Part shown: positions 41,450-49,475 of the stretch, piece after piece
Position numbering within the stretch: position 1 is the first letter of the stretch
Layout: each line of letters begins with the position of its first letter
Origin: Alcaligenaceae bacterium SAGV5
GTDB lineage: Bacteria; Pseudomonadota; Gammaproteobacteria; Burkholderiales; Burkholderiaceae_B
Length of the DNA stretch: 64,000 nt
Assembly (NCBI GenBank): GCA_009360345.1
Contig: SPDP01000002.1
Span: forward strand, 1 to 64,000
Direction: 5' to 3'
Translations under genes and position numbers: made by a program
Notes under the pieces: generated by a model
Database searches by the model: none
The model's input: only the letters and a program-made list of their open reading frames with translations
Told to the model about the DNA's origin: nothing

Positions 41450-42583
41450 ATGAACATGCCACACAGCCCTCGTCTCAGCACCGACTTCAGTCCCGCCGAC
41501 ATGGCGCGGGCACTGGAAGATGCGATGCAGACCCCGGCCCCCACGCGGATCGACAAGCAAGTCCCGTCCGTTCCCTGGGGTCCGACACTGCAATTCGACA
41601 CCACCCATGTCTACCCCGCCCTGTCCGAATCACTGGAACGAACCGCGACCCTGGGCAGTTCGGTCAGCGCCGACAGCGCCGCCCGCGCCCGCGTCACCAC
41701 GTCCGGCATTCCCGACCACAAGGCGCCGCTGCCCAAGCTGCGCTATTTCGCCCCCGTGGGGGTCGCCGGCGGGATGGGTCCCCTGGCCACCGTCGACCTC
41801 CAGAAGAAGCTCTTCGAGGCCGGCGAACGCAAGCTCAATGAATTGGCCGCGCAAACCGGCCGGCAGGTGACCGACCAGGACCACATGGGCGTCATCAGCT
41901 TCAACCTGGGCCACATGATCCAGGACCGCACCGCCTACATCAAATCCTTCAAGGGCGATCCCGACGACCCCCAGGCCGTGCGCGAGCACCTGCTCAAGGA
42001 CGTCGCCGAGAATCCCTTCTGGGGCGCGCTGCATGTCTGCATGGCGCTCAAGAACGCGGGCGCGCACGTCATCATGTTTCCCTGCAACACCTTCCACGCC
42101 TGGTTCGACCTCCTCGCGGAGCACGTCAAGCTGCCCATGCTGCATATCGCCGAAGCCACCGTGCTGTCGCTGCAGCAAGCCAAGGACGAACTGCCCGAGA
42201 ATCCGCAAATCGGCCTGATCGCCACCACCGGCACCGTCGACAGCAGGCTGTACCAGGCCGCGGGCGAACGCATGGAGAAATTCGGCGGCCCCAAGATCAC
42301 CTGGCGCCATCCGACGCCCGGCACCCAGGACAAGGCCATGCGGGGGATCTACGATGGCGTCAAGGCCGGCGACATGCCGCTGGGCGCAGCCCTGCTCAAC
42401 GAAGTCGTCCTGGAACTCATCAAAGATGGCGTCCATGCCTTCGTCGACGGCTGTACCGAAGTCCATCCCGCCATTGGAGACATCACCTATCCGGTGCCCC
42501 AGGTCGATGCCGCCACCGCACTGGCCGAAACCGCCGTCCGCCTTTCCATGGTCCTGGCGAGACTCGAACGCAAGTTCTCGTAG
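41450..42583 (+). CDS. Asp/Glu racemase-family protein with effector-like N-terminus
   Basis: The product has 377 residues from ATG 41450 (ATG 41456 also possible). Residues 100-370 match aspartate/glutamate racemases: PVGVAGGMGPLATVDL, catalytic C212 in FPCNTFHAWF, GLIATTGTVDSRLYQAAGE, catalytic C335 in VDGCTEVHPAI. Both cysteines are present, so it is probably active. The first 95 residues are an extra, flexible extension that includes LSTDFSPADMARALEDAMQT, resembling the neighbouring ATP-grasp-like N-terminus. Ordinary family members are about 230-250 residues. The extension and the chaperone gene 53 bp downstream suggest a secreted enzyme. Asp versus Glu specificity cannot be read. Confidence 0.86.
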   Translation: MNMPHSPRLSTDFSPADMARALEDAMQTPAPTRIDKQVPSVPWGPTLQFDTTHVYPALSESLERTATLGSSVSADSAARARVTTSGIPDHKAPLPKLRYFAPVGVAGGMGPLATVDLQKKLFEAGERKLNELAAQTGRQVTDQDHMGVISFNLGHMIQDRTAYIKSFKGDPDDPQAVREHLLKDVAENPFWGALHVCMALKNAGAHVIMFPCNTFHAWFDLLAEHVKLPMLHIAEATVLSLQQAKDELPENPQIGLIATTGTVDSRLYQAAGERMEKFGGPKITWRHPTPGTQDKAMRGIYDGVKAGDMPLGAALLNEVVLELIKDGVHAFVDGCTEVHPAIGDITYPVPQVDAATALAETAVRLSMVLARLERKFS

Positions 42584-42636
42584 CCCCGAACGGCGGCCGG
42601 CCGCGTGGCCGGCCCATACACCAGCAAGGAAGAAAA

Positions 42637-43161
42637 ATGACCTCCCCTGACACAAACCACGCTTTCAAACAGAAGTACGAAACGCTGATCCATGCCTTCT
42701 GCAAGCTGTGCGGCATCGAAGGCGAAGCCGACAGCATCATCAAAGGCGGTCCGCTGGCCGTGAACGACGTGGCGCTTTCCCTCAGCCACAACGCCGAGAT
42801 CAGTCCGCATACGGTGCTGGTGTACTGCGATTTCGGCGAGGTGGAAGAAGGACGCGAAGCCGAAGCCTATCGCGCGCTGCTCGAGGCCAACATGGTGATG
42901 TACTCGGCCAACGGCCCCATGTACACGGTATCCCCGCTGACGGGGCGCGTCGTGTTCGCCAACAACTATCCGCTGGAAGCGCTCGACGCCCGATCCCTGC
43001 GCAACGCGCTGGCGCGCCTGGCCAGCATGGCGCAGGCCTGGACCAAATCGCAGTTCCTGCAAAACCCCCCCCTGCGCGCCAGGGCCTTGCAGGCCGGCAA
43101 TCTCATGCAGCGCCAGTTCGGCAGCGCGCCGTTGGAATCGGATCCGGACTTCGATGCCTAG
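42637..43161 (+). CDS. CesT-family type III secretion chaperone
   Basis: The product has 174 residues, starting MTSPDTNHAFKQKYETLIHA. The class I fold pattern matches the chaperone at 38651: KYETLIHAFCKLCGIEGEAD, NDVALSLSHNAEISPHTVLV, VYCDFGEVEEG, ALLEANMVMYSANGPMYTVS, GRVVFANNYPLEALDARSLR and a C-terminal helix (LARLASMAQAWTKSQFL). CAGCAAGGAAGAAAA precedes the ATG. It follows the racemase-like gene, so it probably serves that protein and perhaps ATP-grasp copy 2, which share an N-terminal motif. Confidence 0.85.
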   Translation: MTSPDTNHAFKQKYETLIHAFCKLCGIEGEADSIIKGGPLAVNDVALSLSHNAEISPHTVLVYCDFGEVEEGREAEAYRALLEANMVMYSANGPMYTVSPLTGRVVFANNYPLEALDARSLRNALARLASMAQAWTKSQFLQNPPLRARALQAGNLMQRQFGSAPLESDPDFDA

Positions 43162-43188
43162 GAACCGGTCGGTTCACGCGCCCATGAA

Positions 43189-43221
43189 AAAAGCCGTCCA
43201 GCCTGGGGCCGGACGGCTTTT
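43189..43221. terminator. Strong bidirectional Rho-independent terminator
   Basis: AAAAGCCGTCC (43189-43199) and GGACGGCTTTT (43211-43221) form an 11-bp stem with A and T tracts on both sides. It ends the chaperone gene (stop 43161) and the convergent CapA-like gene (stop 43255), and it is the right border of the effector island. Confidence 0.88.
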
Positions 43222-43254
43222 CATGGCGACGATGCCCAGCGCCGGAAAGAGGCC

Positions 43255-44649
43255 TTACAGGGCAATATGCCCGACCTCATCCCGGATGACGATCTCGGTG
43301 CCATAGGCGCGGGACAATCGCTGCAGGCGCTCCAGAATGCGCAGGGCGTCTTCCCCCCGGGCCAGACGCGGAATGCCGCGGTCCGCATCCCGCGCGCCTG
43401 CCCAGTGCATCTCGATGGGATGCAGCTCGACCCGGGCGAGTTCGCCCTTGCCGCGATAGTGGTTCACCGCCACCACGCTTTCGTACCAGATCTGTTCCTT
43501 GAACACGCCATGCACGCGGCGGTGCTCCATGAACTCTGCCTCGGTCATGGACATGGGCTCGACCTTGTCCTTCTCGTACTCGTCGCGCGTGATCGGCTGC
43601 TGCTGGTTCTCCATGAAGAAGAAATTGCCGAGCGAATAGTAGATCGGCCGCCCCCGGTAGATCTCGATGCCGCGCAATTGGTGCGGACCGTGCCCGATGA
43701 AGGCATCCGCGCCGTTGTCGATGGCCTGCCGGGCGATCGTCGGCATGAAGTCCGGCGGCGTCTGGCAATAGTTGCCCGGCTCGTGGGTGTGCATGGAGAC
43801 GATCGAGAAATCCGAGGTCTGCTTGGCCTGCCGGATATTGTGCAGGATTCCCTTGCGGTCCCGTTCATCCATGCTGAAGGTGAACTCGACCGCGTCCTCG
43901 CCCAGCCCGTCACGGGCGCGGTACTTCACGTCGAACAGCGTGACGGTGCCGTTCTTGCGGTCCGCCTCCAGGATGGACCGGCGCATCATGCCCTTGGGCA
44001 GCGCATCGCGGATACCCGCCAGCACCTTGAGGCGCTCCGGCGACACCAGCACGAACCGCGTGGTGCGCAAGGCATTCAGGCCGGGACGGCCGGGGATCTG
44101 CCCCAGCGGGTCGATGGCGCGCGCGTTGGCCTCGAAGCGCGACGCCAGCGCCACCAGCGACACCCGTCCCGCCCCCGTGGCGAGGAAAGACGGTGCGCGC
44201 GCCTGCGATAGCGACTCGCCCGTGCCAGCGTGGACCACCCCGGCCCGCTCGAACAGCATGGACGTGTAGCGCATGCCTTCCACGCCCCAATCGGTGGAAT
44301 GGTTGTTCGCCAGGCTGACCAGACCGAAGCCCATTTTCCCGAGATCGGCCGGGACCGCCGGCGCGCTGACCAGCCAGGAGCCGCCGGACAGCGCCGATGG
44401 ATAGCCGCCGAACTTGCGCAAGTCGATGGCGGTACCCTCGAAATTGCCGAACGCGACATCGGCGCCCCGGATCAAGGCAAGCAGGTCGGGCGCGGCCTGC
44501 TCCAGGCGCGCGCACAGCGCATCGGACAGGATCAGGTCGCCGACCGCCGCCACCGTGAATCCGTCGCGCACGTTGGCCGACATCCAGGACGGCGCCAAGG
44601 CCCCTTCCTCGTGCGGCAGCGCCCCCGTGGCATGTTCTTCCTGCGTCAT
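43255..44649 (-). CDS. CapA/PgsA-family metallophosphatase-like protein
   Basis: The product has 464 residues. It has the PGA-cap calcineurin-like pattern: TVAAVGDLILSDALC, FGNFEGTAIDL, VSLANNHSTDWGVEGMRYTS, SIVSMHTHEPGNY and IGHGPHQLRGIEIYRGRPIY with YYSLGNFFF. No signal peptide or membrane anchor is visible, unlike capsule CapA, so a cytoplasmic hydrolase is more likely. It starts 11 bp behind the beta-lactamase-like gene and is the last gene of the long operon from 52338. ATG 44649 is chosen; upstream codons of the frame shadow the previous gene. The substrate may be a gamma-glutamyl or other unusual peptide, by inference only. Confidence 0.87.
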   Translation of the reverse strand: MTQEEHATGALPHEEGALAPSWMSANVRDGFTVAAVGDLILSDALCARLEQAAPDLLALIRGADVAFGNFEGTAIDLRKFGGYPSALSGGSWLVSAPAVPADLGKMGFGLVSLANNHSTDWGVEGMRYTSMLFERAGVVHAGTGESLSQARAPSFLATGAGRVSLVALASRFEANARAIDPLGQIPGRPGLNALRTTRFVLVSPERLKVLAGIRDALPKGMMRRSILEADRKNGTVTLFDVKYRARDGLGEDAVEFTFSMDERDRKGILHNIRQAKQTSDFSIVSMHTHEPGNYCQTPPDFMPTIARQAIDNGADAFIGHGPHQLRGIEIYRGRPIYYSLGNFFFMENQQQPITRDEYEKDKVEPMSMTEAEFMEHRRVHGVFKEQIWYESVVAVNHYRGKGELARVELHPIEMHWAGARDADRGIPRLARGEDALRILERLQRLSRAYGTEIVIRDEVGHIAL

Positions 44650-44660
44650 TCGCACTTTCC

Positions 44661-45521
44661 TCAATCCTGGGCCGGCGCGCCGGGGATGCCATCCCAGCAG
44701 GCACGCGCCAGCCTGCCCAGCGTATTGAATGCCGAGACATACCCGGGCATGCCGTCGGGCATGGTCACTGGCACCTGATCGGTATAGCCGGTAATGATGA
44801 ACAAAGGATGGCCGTCGCGGAACACGATGCCGCCATCCATGCGCCCGCGCTTGCCGGTCCCGCCCTTGTGGGCCACCTTGGCATCGGCCGGCAGCAGCGA
44901 AGCGATCTTGGTCCGCAGCTTCTGCCAGCTCAGCACGTCGATGGCGAATGCGCACTGCTCCACGGAGCAGCCCATCCTGCGTGCCACCGCCGGATCCGTG
45001 CTGCCCTGCAGGATCAGATCGTACAACAGGCCCTGGTCGCAGGCGCTGGTGACGGTGACTTCGTCGAGCCGGTGGTCGGCGCGCATGTCCGGCCGTGGCA
45101 CCGAGGTCCGATGCACCGTGTCCTGCATGCCGAGCGCATGGCAGAAATCATTGACCTCGTCCAGGCCGATACGCTCCATCACCATGCGCGTGCACACGTT
45201 GTCGCTGACGATGATCATCTGCACCAGGGCATCGCGCAGCGTAATGGTGAAGCCCGGCGTCAAGAACTTGAACGTCCCGGAAACCACGCCCTCGCGCAGG
45301 CGCTCCTCATACAAGATGGGCTCGCTCAGGTCCAGCCTGCCGCGGTTCACCTCGCGCAACACCGCCATCATGATCGCGACCTTGCGGGTGCTGCCCGTGG
45401 GGAAGGCGACATGCCCGCCGCGGTCGGCCTCTTCGCCCGTGACCAGGTTCTTCACGTACCAGGAGGTGGCATACGGCTGCTCATCGCAGATGGCGTTCAA
45501 ACGCACCACAAGTGCTTTCAT
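44661..45521 (-). CDS. Class A beta-lactamase-like serine hydrolase
   Basis: The product has 286 residues, without a signal peptide. The catalytic S44-x-x-K47 is in FPTGSTRKVAIM, S106-D107-N108 in MIIVSDNVCTRMV, and the third motif reads AHKGGTGKRGRMDGGIV, an altered KTG box with an added Gly. The family includes beta-lactamases and D-amino-acid peptidases. Cytoplasmic location and a peptide-import operon argue for peptide or amide hydrolysis rather than antibiotic resistance. It lies 99 bp behind the N-formylglutamate amidohydrolase gene and 11 bp before the CapA-like gene. Confidence 0.87.
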   Translation of the reverse strand: MKALVVRLNAICDEQPYATSWYVKNLVTGEEADRGGHVAFPTGSTRKVAIMMAVLREVNRGRLDLSEPILYEERLREGVVSGTFKFLTPGFTITLRDALVQMIIVSDNVCTRMVMERIGLDEVNDFCHALGMQDTVHRTSVPRPDMRADHRLDEVTVTSACDQGLLYDLILQGSTDPAVARRMGCSVEQCAFAIDVLSWQKLRTKIASLLPADAKVAHKGGTGKRGRMDGGIVFRDGHPLFIITGYTDQVPVTMPDGMPGYVSAFNTLGRLARACWDGIPGAPAQD

Positions 45522-45620
45522 TCGACATTCCTATCACAATCGGATCGTTCTACGGGTCCACCCGCGCCGGTGCCAGGGCCTGTCCACGCGACATCCCCGC
45601 CCGCGCCCAAGGCATGGGCC

Positions 45621-46484
45621 CTAGTCCAGCCGTTCCGTCACATACGTCGCCAGCTCTTCCAGGAACGCGCCGATATCGCGCCGCAGCACGTCGAACCCTT
45701 CGGTCTTCTCGAAGGCCTGCTCGTCCATGTAGACCCGGCGGTTGATCTCGACCTGCACACTGTGGCGCCCCTGCTCCGGCGCGCCGTAGTTGGCGATGAT
45801 GTAGCCGCCCTGGTAGGGCGTGTTGACCTGCACGCGGTATCCCTTGGACACGAAACGCGCCGCGACCCATTCGGTGAATTCCGGCGCGGCCGCGGCGCCG
45901 TTGCGATCGCTCACGACGATATCCGGCCGCGCCGCCCCGTCGTCGACGTTCATCGCGTTGCCCACCGATTTCATCGAATGGCAATCGATGTGCCAGACCC
46001 GGCCGAACCGCGCATGGGCCGCATCGAGCCTGGCCTTGAGCACCCCGTGATACGGCAGATAATACTGCTCCAGGCGGTGCCGGATCTCCCGTGCGCCCAG
46101 CCTGCCCGCATACATGGGTACGCCCGGCAGGGCATTGAGCCGGATCAGCCCCATTCCGCGGCGGCACGCGGCGGAAGGCGACAGCGGCGTGGGCCAGGGC
46201 TCGTCAAGGAGGCTGTCGTCGATATCGTCGGGCGCCCGGTTGGGATCGATGTAGGCGCGCGGGAACTGCGCCGCCAGCAGCGGCACGCCCAGTTGGGGTG
46301 CCGCATCCCACAGTTCCTCGATGAAGGCGTCCCAGGTGGTCTTGAGCGCTTGCAAAGGCGCGACGATGCCGCTGTTGGGGGGATAGGCCGTGCCGCTGTG
46401 CGGGGAGTCGACCACGATGGGAAGCAGGCTGTCCATGAGACTGGGCCGGGTCAGCGCATAGACCCGATTGGTGGACCTGATCAT
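45621..46484 (-). CDS. N-formylglutamate amidohydrolase-family protein
   Basis: The product has 287 residues. Family motifs are LPIVVDSPHSGTAYPPNSGI, YIDPNRAPDDID, VWHIDCHSMKSVGNAM and VQVEINRRVYMDE. The enzyme hydrolyses N-acyl or N-formyl dicarboxylic amino acids. The ATG overlaps the stop of the dppF-like gene by 4 bp (ATGA), so translation is coupled to the transporter. In this operon it probably acts on an imported acyl-peptide or N-acyl-glutamate rather than in histidine degradation; no hut genes are near. Confidence 0.9.
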   Translation of the reverse strand: MIRSTNRVYALTRPSLMDSLLPIVVDSPHSGTAYPPNSGIVAPLQALKTTWDAFIEELWDAAPQLGVPLLAAQFPRAYIDPNRAPDDIDDSLLDEPWPTPLSPSAACRRGMGLIRLNALPGVPMYAGRLGAREIRHRLEQYYLPYHGVLKARLDAAHARFGRVWHIDCHSMKSVGNAMNVDDGAARPDIVVSDRNGAAAAPEFTEWVAARFVSKGYRVQVNTPYQGGYIIANYGAPEQGRHSVQVEINRRVYMDEQAFEKTEGFDVLRRDIGAFLEELATYVTERLD

Positions 46485-47500
46485 TGCATTTCTTGAAACG
46501 TGAGTGGGTGGGAATTGACCGCATCGTTGAGATGACACGCGGACCAGTGTCCGTCCTCCAGCTCCACCAGCGCCGGCCGCTCGCTGGAGCAGCGCGCCAT
46601 GGCGCGTGGACAGCGCGGATGAAAGGCGCAGCCCGTGGGAGGATGGAGCGGACTCGGCAGTTCGCCCTGGATGGGACGATGTTCGACGACCTTGGCGTTC
46701 AGGCGCGGCGCATCGGCGATCAGGGCCTGGGTATAGGGATGATTGGGACGGCTGAACACCGAGCGCGTGTCCGCCAGCTCGACGATGCGGCCCAGGTACA
46801 TGATGGCGACACGGTCGGCGATATATTCCACCACCGCCAGGTTGTGGCTGATGAAGAGATAGGTCAGCCCCTTGGACGCGCGCAGGTCCATGAACAGGTT
46901 GAGGATCTGTGCCTGCACCGACACGTCCAGGGCCGACACGGCCTCGTCGCAGACCACGAACTTCGGATCGAGGGCCAGGGCGCGGGCGATCGCGATACGC
47001 TGCCGCTGCCCCCCCGAGAACTGGTGCGGATAGCGGCTGGCGTAGCTCGGATCGAGGCCGACCTGCGCAAGCAGCGAGGCGACGAAGGCAGGCGCCTGCT
47101 TCTTTTCCACCAGGCCGTGGTAGACGGCCGCCTCGCTGATGACCCGGTCGATGCGCTGGCGCGGATTGAGCGATGCATAAGGGTTCTGGAAAACCATCTG
47201 GATGTTCAGATGCGTGTCCACCGTGGGCCGGGTCATGTCCTGGCCGTTGAACGACAGGCTGCCGCTGGTGGCCGGCAGCAGGCCCGCGATCATCCTTCCC
47301 ACGGTCGACTTCCCACAGCCCGACTCGCCGACCAGGCCCAGGACCTCTCCACTCTTCACGCTGAGCGAGACATCGCTCACCGCGTGAACCTTCTGCTGTT
47401 CCTTCGCCGGCAGCCCCAGTTTTCCCGCCACGCGCGACAAGCTGCCTTGCTTGTAACTGAAGCTCTTGCTGAGATGGGTGGTTTGCAGCATGGTAGTCAT
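46481..47500 (-). CDS. dppF: Dipeptide/oligopeptide ABC transporter ATPase (DppF-like)
   Basis: The product has 339 residues. Walker A is GLVGESGCGKSTVG, the signature is FSGGQRQRIAIA, Walker B is FVVCDEAVSALD, and the C-terminal oligopeptide-ABC domain has PTGCAFHPRCPRAMARC with the iron-sulfur-type cysteines. ATG 47500 (MTTMLQTTHLSKSFSYKQGS) starts 2 bp from the dppD-like stop. With DppD it forms the ATPase pair. The symbol is by position and family; the substrate could be oligopeptide. Confidence 0.93.
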   Translation of the reverse strand: MTTMLQTTHLSKSFSYKQGSLSRVAGKLGLPAKEQQKVHAVSDVSLSVKSGEVLGLVGESGCGKSTVGRMIAGLLPATSGSLSFNGQDMTRPTVDTHLNIQMVFQNPYASLNPRQRIDRVISEAAVYHGLVEKKQAPAFVASLLAQVGLDPSYASRYPHQFSGGQRQRIAIARALALDPKFVVCDEAVSALDVSVQAQILNLFMDLRASKGLTYLFISHNLAVVEYIADRVAIMYLGRIVELADTRSVFSRPNHPYTQALIADAPRLNAKVVEHRPIQGELPSPLHPPTGCAFHPRCPRAMARCSSERPALVELEDGHWSACHLNDAVNSHPLTFQEMQ

Positions 47501-47502
47501 GA

Positions 47503-48459
47503 TCAGCCCAGGGGATGAAAACATCGATGGTCCCGGCGGCCGTCCGTGACGACCGGCGGTATCTGATTGCATATGCGTCCGGCCCGCGAGCAGCGAGGCG
47601 CGAACGAGCAGCCCGCCGGCAACGCCAGCAAGGGGGGCGTCGCCCCGGGGATCGAGTACAGGCGCCGGCCATGGTTCTCGGCATGCGGCAGCGAATCGAT
47701 CAACCCCCGGGTGTACGGGTGCTGCGGATCGGCGATCACCTCGTCCACCGGACCGCGCTCGATGATGCGCCCGGCATACATCACGCACAGGTCGTCGGCC
47801 AGGTCCTTGACCACGCTGATGTCATGCGTGATCCAGATCAGCGCGGTACCGCTCTCGCGCGCCAGGTTCTGCATTTCGTACAGGATCTGGGCCTGGATGG
47901 TGACGTCCAGCGCGGTCGTGGGCTCGTCGGCAATGATGAGGTCCGGATTGTTGATGATGGCGTTTGCGATCGCCACGCGCTGCCTCATCCCGCCCGAAAG
48001 CTCGTGCGGGTAGGACTTCATGCGTTCGCGCGGCGCCGGAATGCCCACGCGCTTCAGCGCCTGGTACACCCTTTCATCGATGTCGGCACGCGTCGCCTTC
48101 GTATGGATGGCGACGGTTTCAGCCAGTTGCGAACCGATCTTCATGACCGGATTCAGCGACATCATGGGATCCTGGAACACCATCGCCATGCGCGTGCCAC
48201 GCAGTTCGCTCCATCGCCGCGCCGAGGCGCCGCGCAACTCTTCGCCATCGAACAGGATCTGCCCACCCGCCACCTTGCCCGGCGGGTCGATCAGGTTCAT
48301 CAGCGAGAACGCCGTCACCGACTTTCCAGAACCGGACTCGCCCACGATGCCCAGCACCTTGCCGCGCTCCAGCGTGAACGAGACGTTGTCGAGAGCCCGG
48401 GCCACGCCTTCTTCGGTGTGGAACTCGGTGACCAGGTCGTTTACTTCCAGCAGTGCCAT
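47503..48459 (-). CDS. dppD: Dipeptide/oligopeptide ABC transporter ATPase (DppD-like)
   Basis: The product has 318 residues. Walker A is GIVGESGSGKSVTA, signature LSGGMRQRVAIA, Walker B LIIADEPTTALD, and the C-terminal segment is ALPAGCSFAPRCSRAGRICN. It begins 9 bp past the stop of the permease gene. It is the first of the paired ATPases of the operon. Confidence 0.93.
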   Translation of the reverse strand: MALLEVNDLVTEFHTEEGVARALDNVSFTLERGKVLGIVGESGSGKSVTAFSLMNLIDPPGKVAGGQILFDGEELRGASARRWSELRGTRMAMVFQDPMMSLNPVMKIGSQLAETVAIHTKATRADIDERVYQALKRVGIPAPRERMKSYPHELSGGMRQRVAIANAIINNPDLIIADEPTTALDVTIQAQILYEMQNLARESGTALIWITHDISVVKDLADDLCVMYAGRIIERGPVDEVIADPQHPYTRGLIDSLPHAENHGRRLYSIPGATPPLLALPAGCSFAPRCSRAGRICNQIPPVVTDGRRDHRCFHPLG

Positions 48460-48468
48460 GATGTCGCC

Positions 48469-49470
48469 TCAGGAATCGAGCTTGGGGTTGAGCGCCACAC
48501 GCAGGCGATCTCCGACCAGGCTGACCGAGACGACCAGCAGCACCAGCGCGACGCCGGGAAAGACACTGATCCAGTACTGGTTGGAGAGCATGTAGTCAAA
48601 ACCGTTGGAGATGAGCAGCCCCAGCGACGGCTGGGTTTGCGGCAGGCCGATGCCGAGGAAGCTCATGGTGGCCTCGAGCGTGATGGCATTGGCCATCTGG
48701 TTGGTGGTGGTCACGATGAGCGGCGCCATGCAGTTCGGCAGCACGTGGCGGAACATGATCCGCCGCGCCGGCAGCCCCTGGCCAAGCGCCGCCTCGATGT
48801 ATTCCTTGCCCCGCTCGACCAGGGCGGCGCCACGGACGTTGCGCGCGAAGATCGCCCATTGGACCAGCACCAGCGCCATCAGGGTCTTGTCCACCCCCTG
48901 GCCGAGCACCGCCAGCAGGACCAGTGCCACCAGGATGGTCGGCAGGCTGAGCTGCACGTCGACCACCCGCATGATGACGGCGTCGACCCTGCCACCGAAG
49001 TGGGCGGCCAGCAGCCCCATGAAGGTGCCGATCCCGAGCGCGGCCAGCGCGCTGATCACGCCTATGCCCAGGCTGATGCGCAGGCCGTAGAAAATGGCGC
49101 TCAACATGTCGCGGCCGGCGCCGTCCGTCCCCAGCAGATAGAGCATCCGCCCATCGGCGCTGGACTCCCCGGGCCGGCGCTCGGCCTCCATGATCGACAC
49201 CTTCGTCAGGTCGTAGGGATCCTGGGGCGCGATCACGGGAGCGAATATCGCGATCAGGGTGATCAGCAGCAGCAGGATCGCCGCGCCCGTCCCGACCCGG
49301 CTTTTCAGATAGCGGCGCGCCAACAGGCGCATCGGATGCTCGGGCGCCGCCAGTGGCGGCTCCCCCCGTTCCGGCGGGATGGCTTTGGCGTCGATATCAT
49401 TCATCATCATCTTGGTCCGGCGGTGTAGCCCGCCCCGTTTCAATACAGCCTGGTTCATCTTTCCGGTCAT
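48469..49470 (-). CDS. dppC: Dipeptide/oligopeptide ABC transporter permease (DppC-like)
   Basis: The product has 333 residues from ATG 49470. Six membrane segments include GAAILLLLITLIAIFAPVIA. The EAA loop reads EYIEAALGQGLPARRIMFRH and LPNCMAPLIVTTTN. The start is uncertain: a TTG at 49479 overlaps the DppB stop (TTGA), ATG 49470 is the first ATG, and ATG 49410 gives a normal-length N-terminus. It acts as a heterodimer with the DppB-like permease. Confidence 0.91.
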   Translation of the reverse strand: MTGKMNQAVLKRGGLHRRTKMMMNDIDAKAIPPERGEPPLAAPEHPMRLLARRYLKSRVGTGAAILLLLITLIAIFAPVIAPQDPYDLTKVSIMEAERRPGESSADGRMLYLLGTDGAGRDMLSAIFYGLRISLGIGVISALAALGIGTFMGLLAAHFGGRVDAVIMRVVDVQLSLPTILVALVLLAVLGQGVDKTLMALVLVQWAIFARNVRGAALVERGKEYIEAALGQGLPARRIMFRHVLPNCMAPLIVTTTNQMANAITLEATMSFLGIGLPQTQPSLGLLISNGFDYMLSNQYWISVFPGVALVLLVVSVSLVGDRLRVALNPKLDS

Positions 49471-49475
49471 CCCGC

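Noticed and set aside
30884-43161. Presence of a type III secretion apparatus
   Set aside because: No needle, export gate, ATPase or secretin genes are visible; only candidate substrates and chaperones are encoded here.
43162-43176. GGAACC just past the second chaperone gene
   Set aside because: No -10 half at 17-18 bp; the strong terminator follows directly.
44661-45521. Antibiotic-resistance beta-lactamase
   Set aside because: No signal peptide, altered KTG motif and location in a peptide-import operon point to another hydrolase role.
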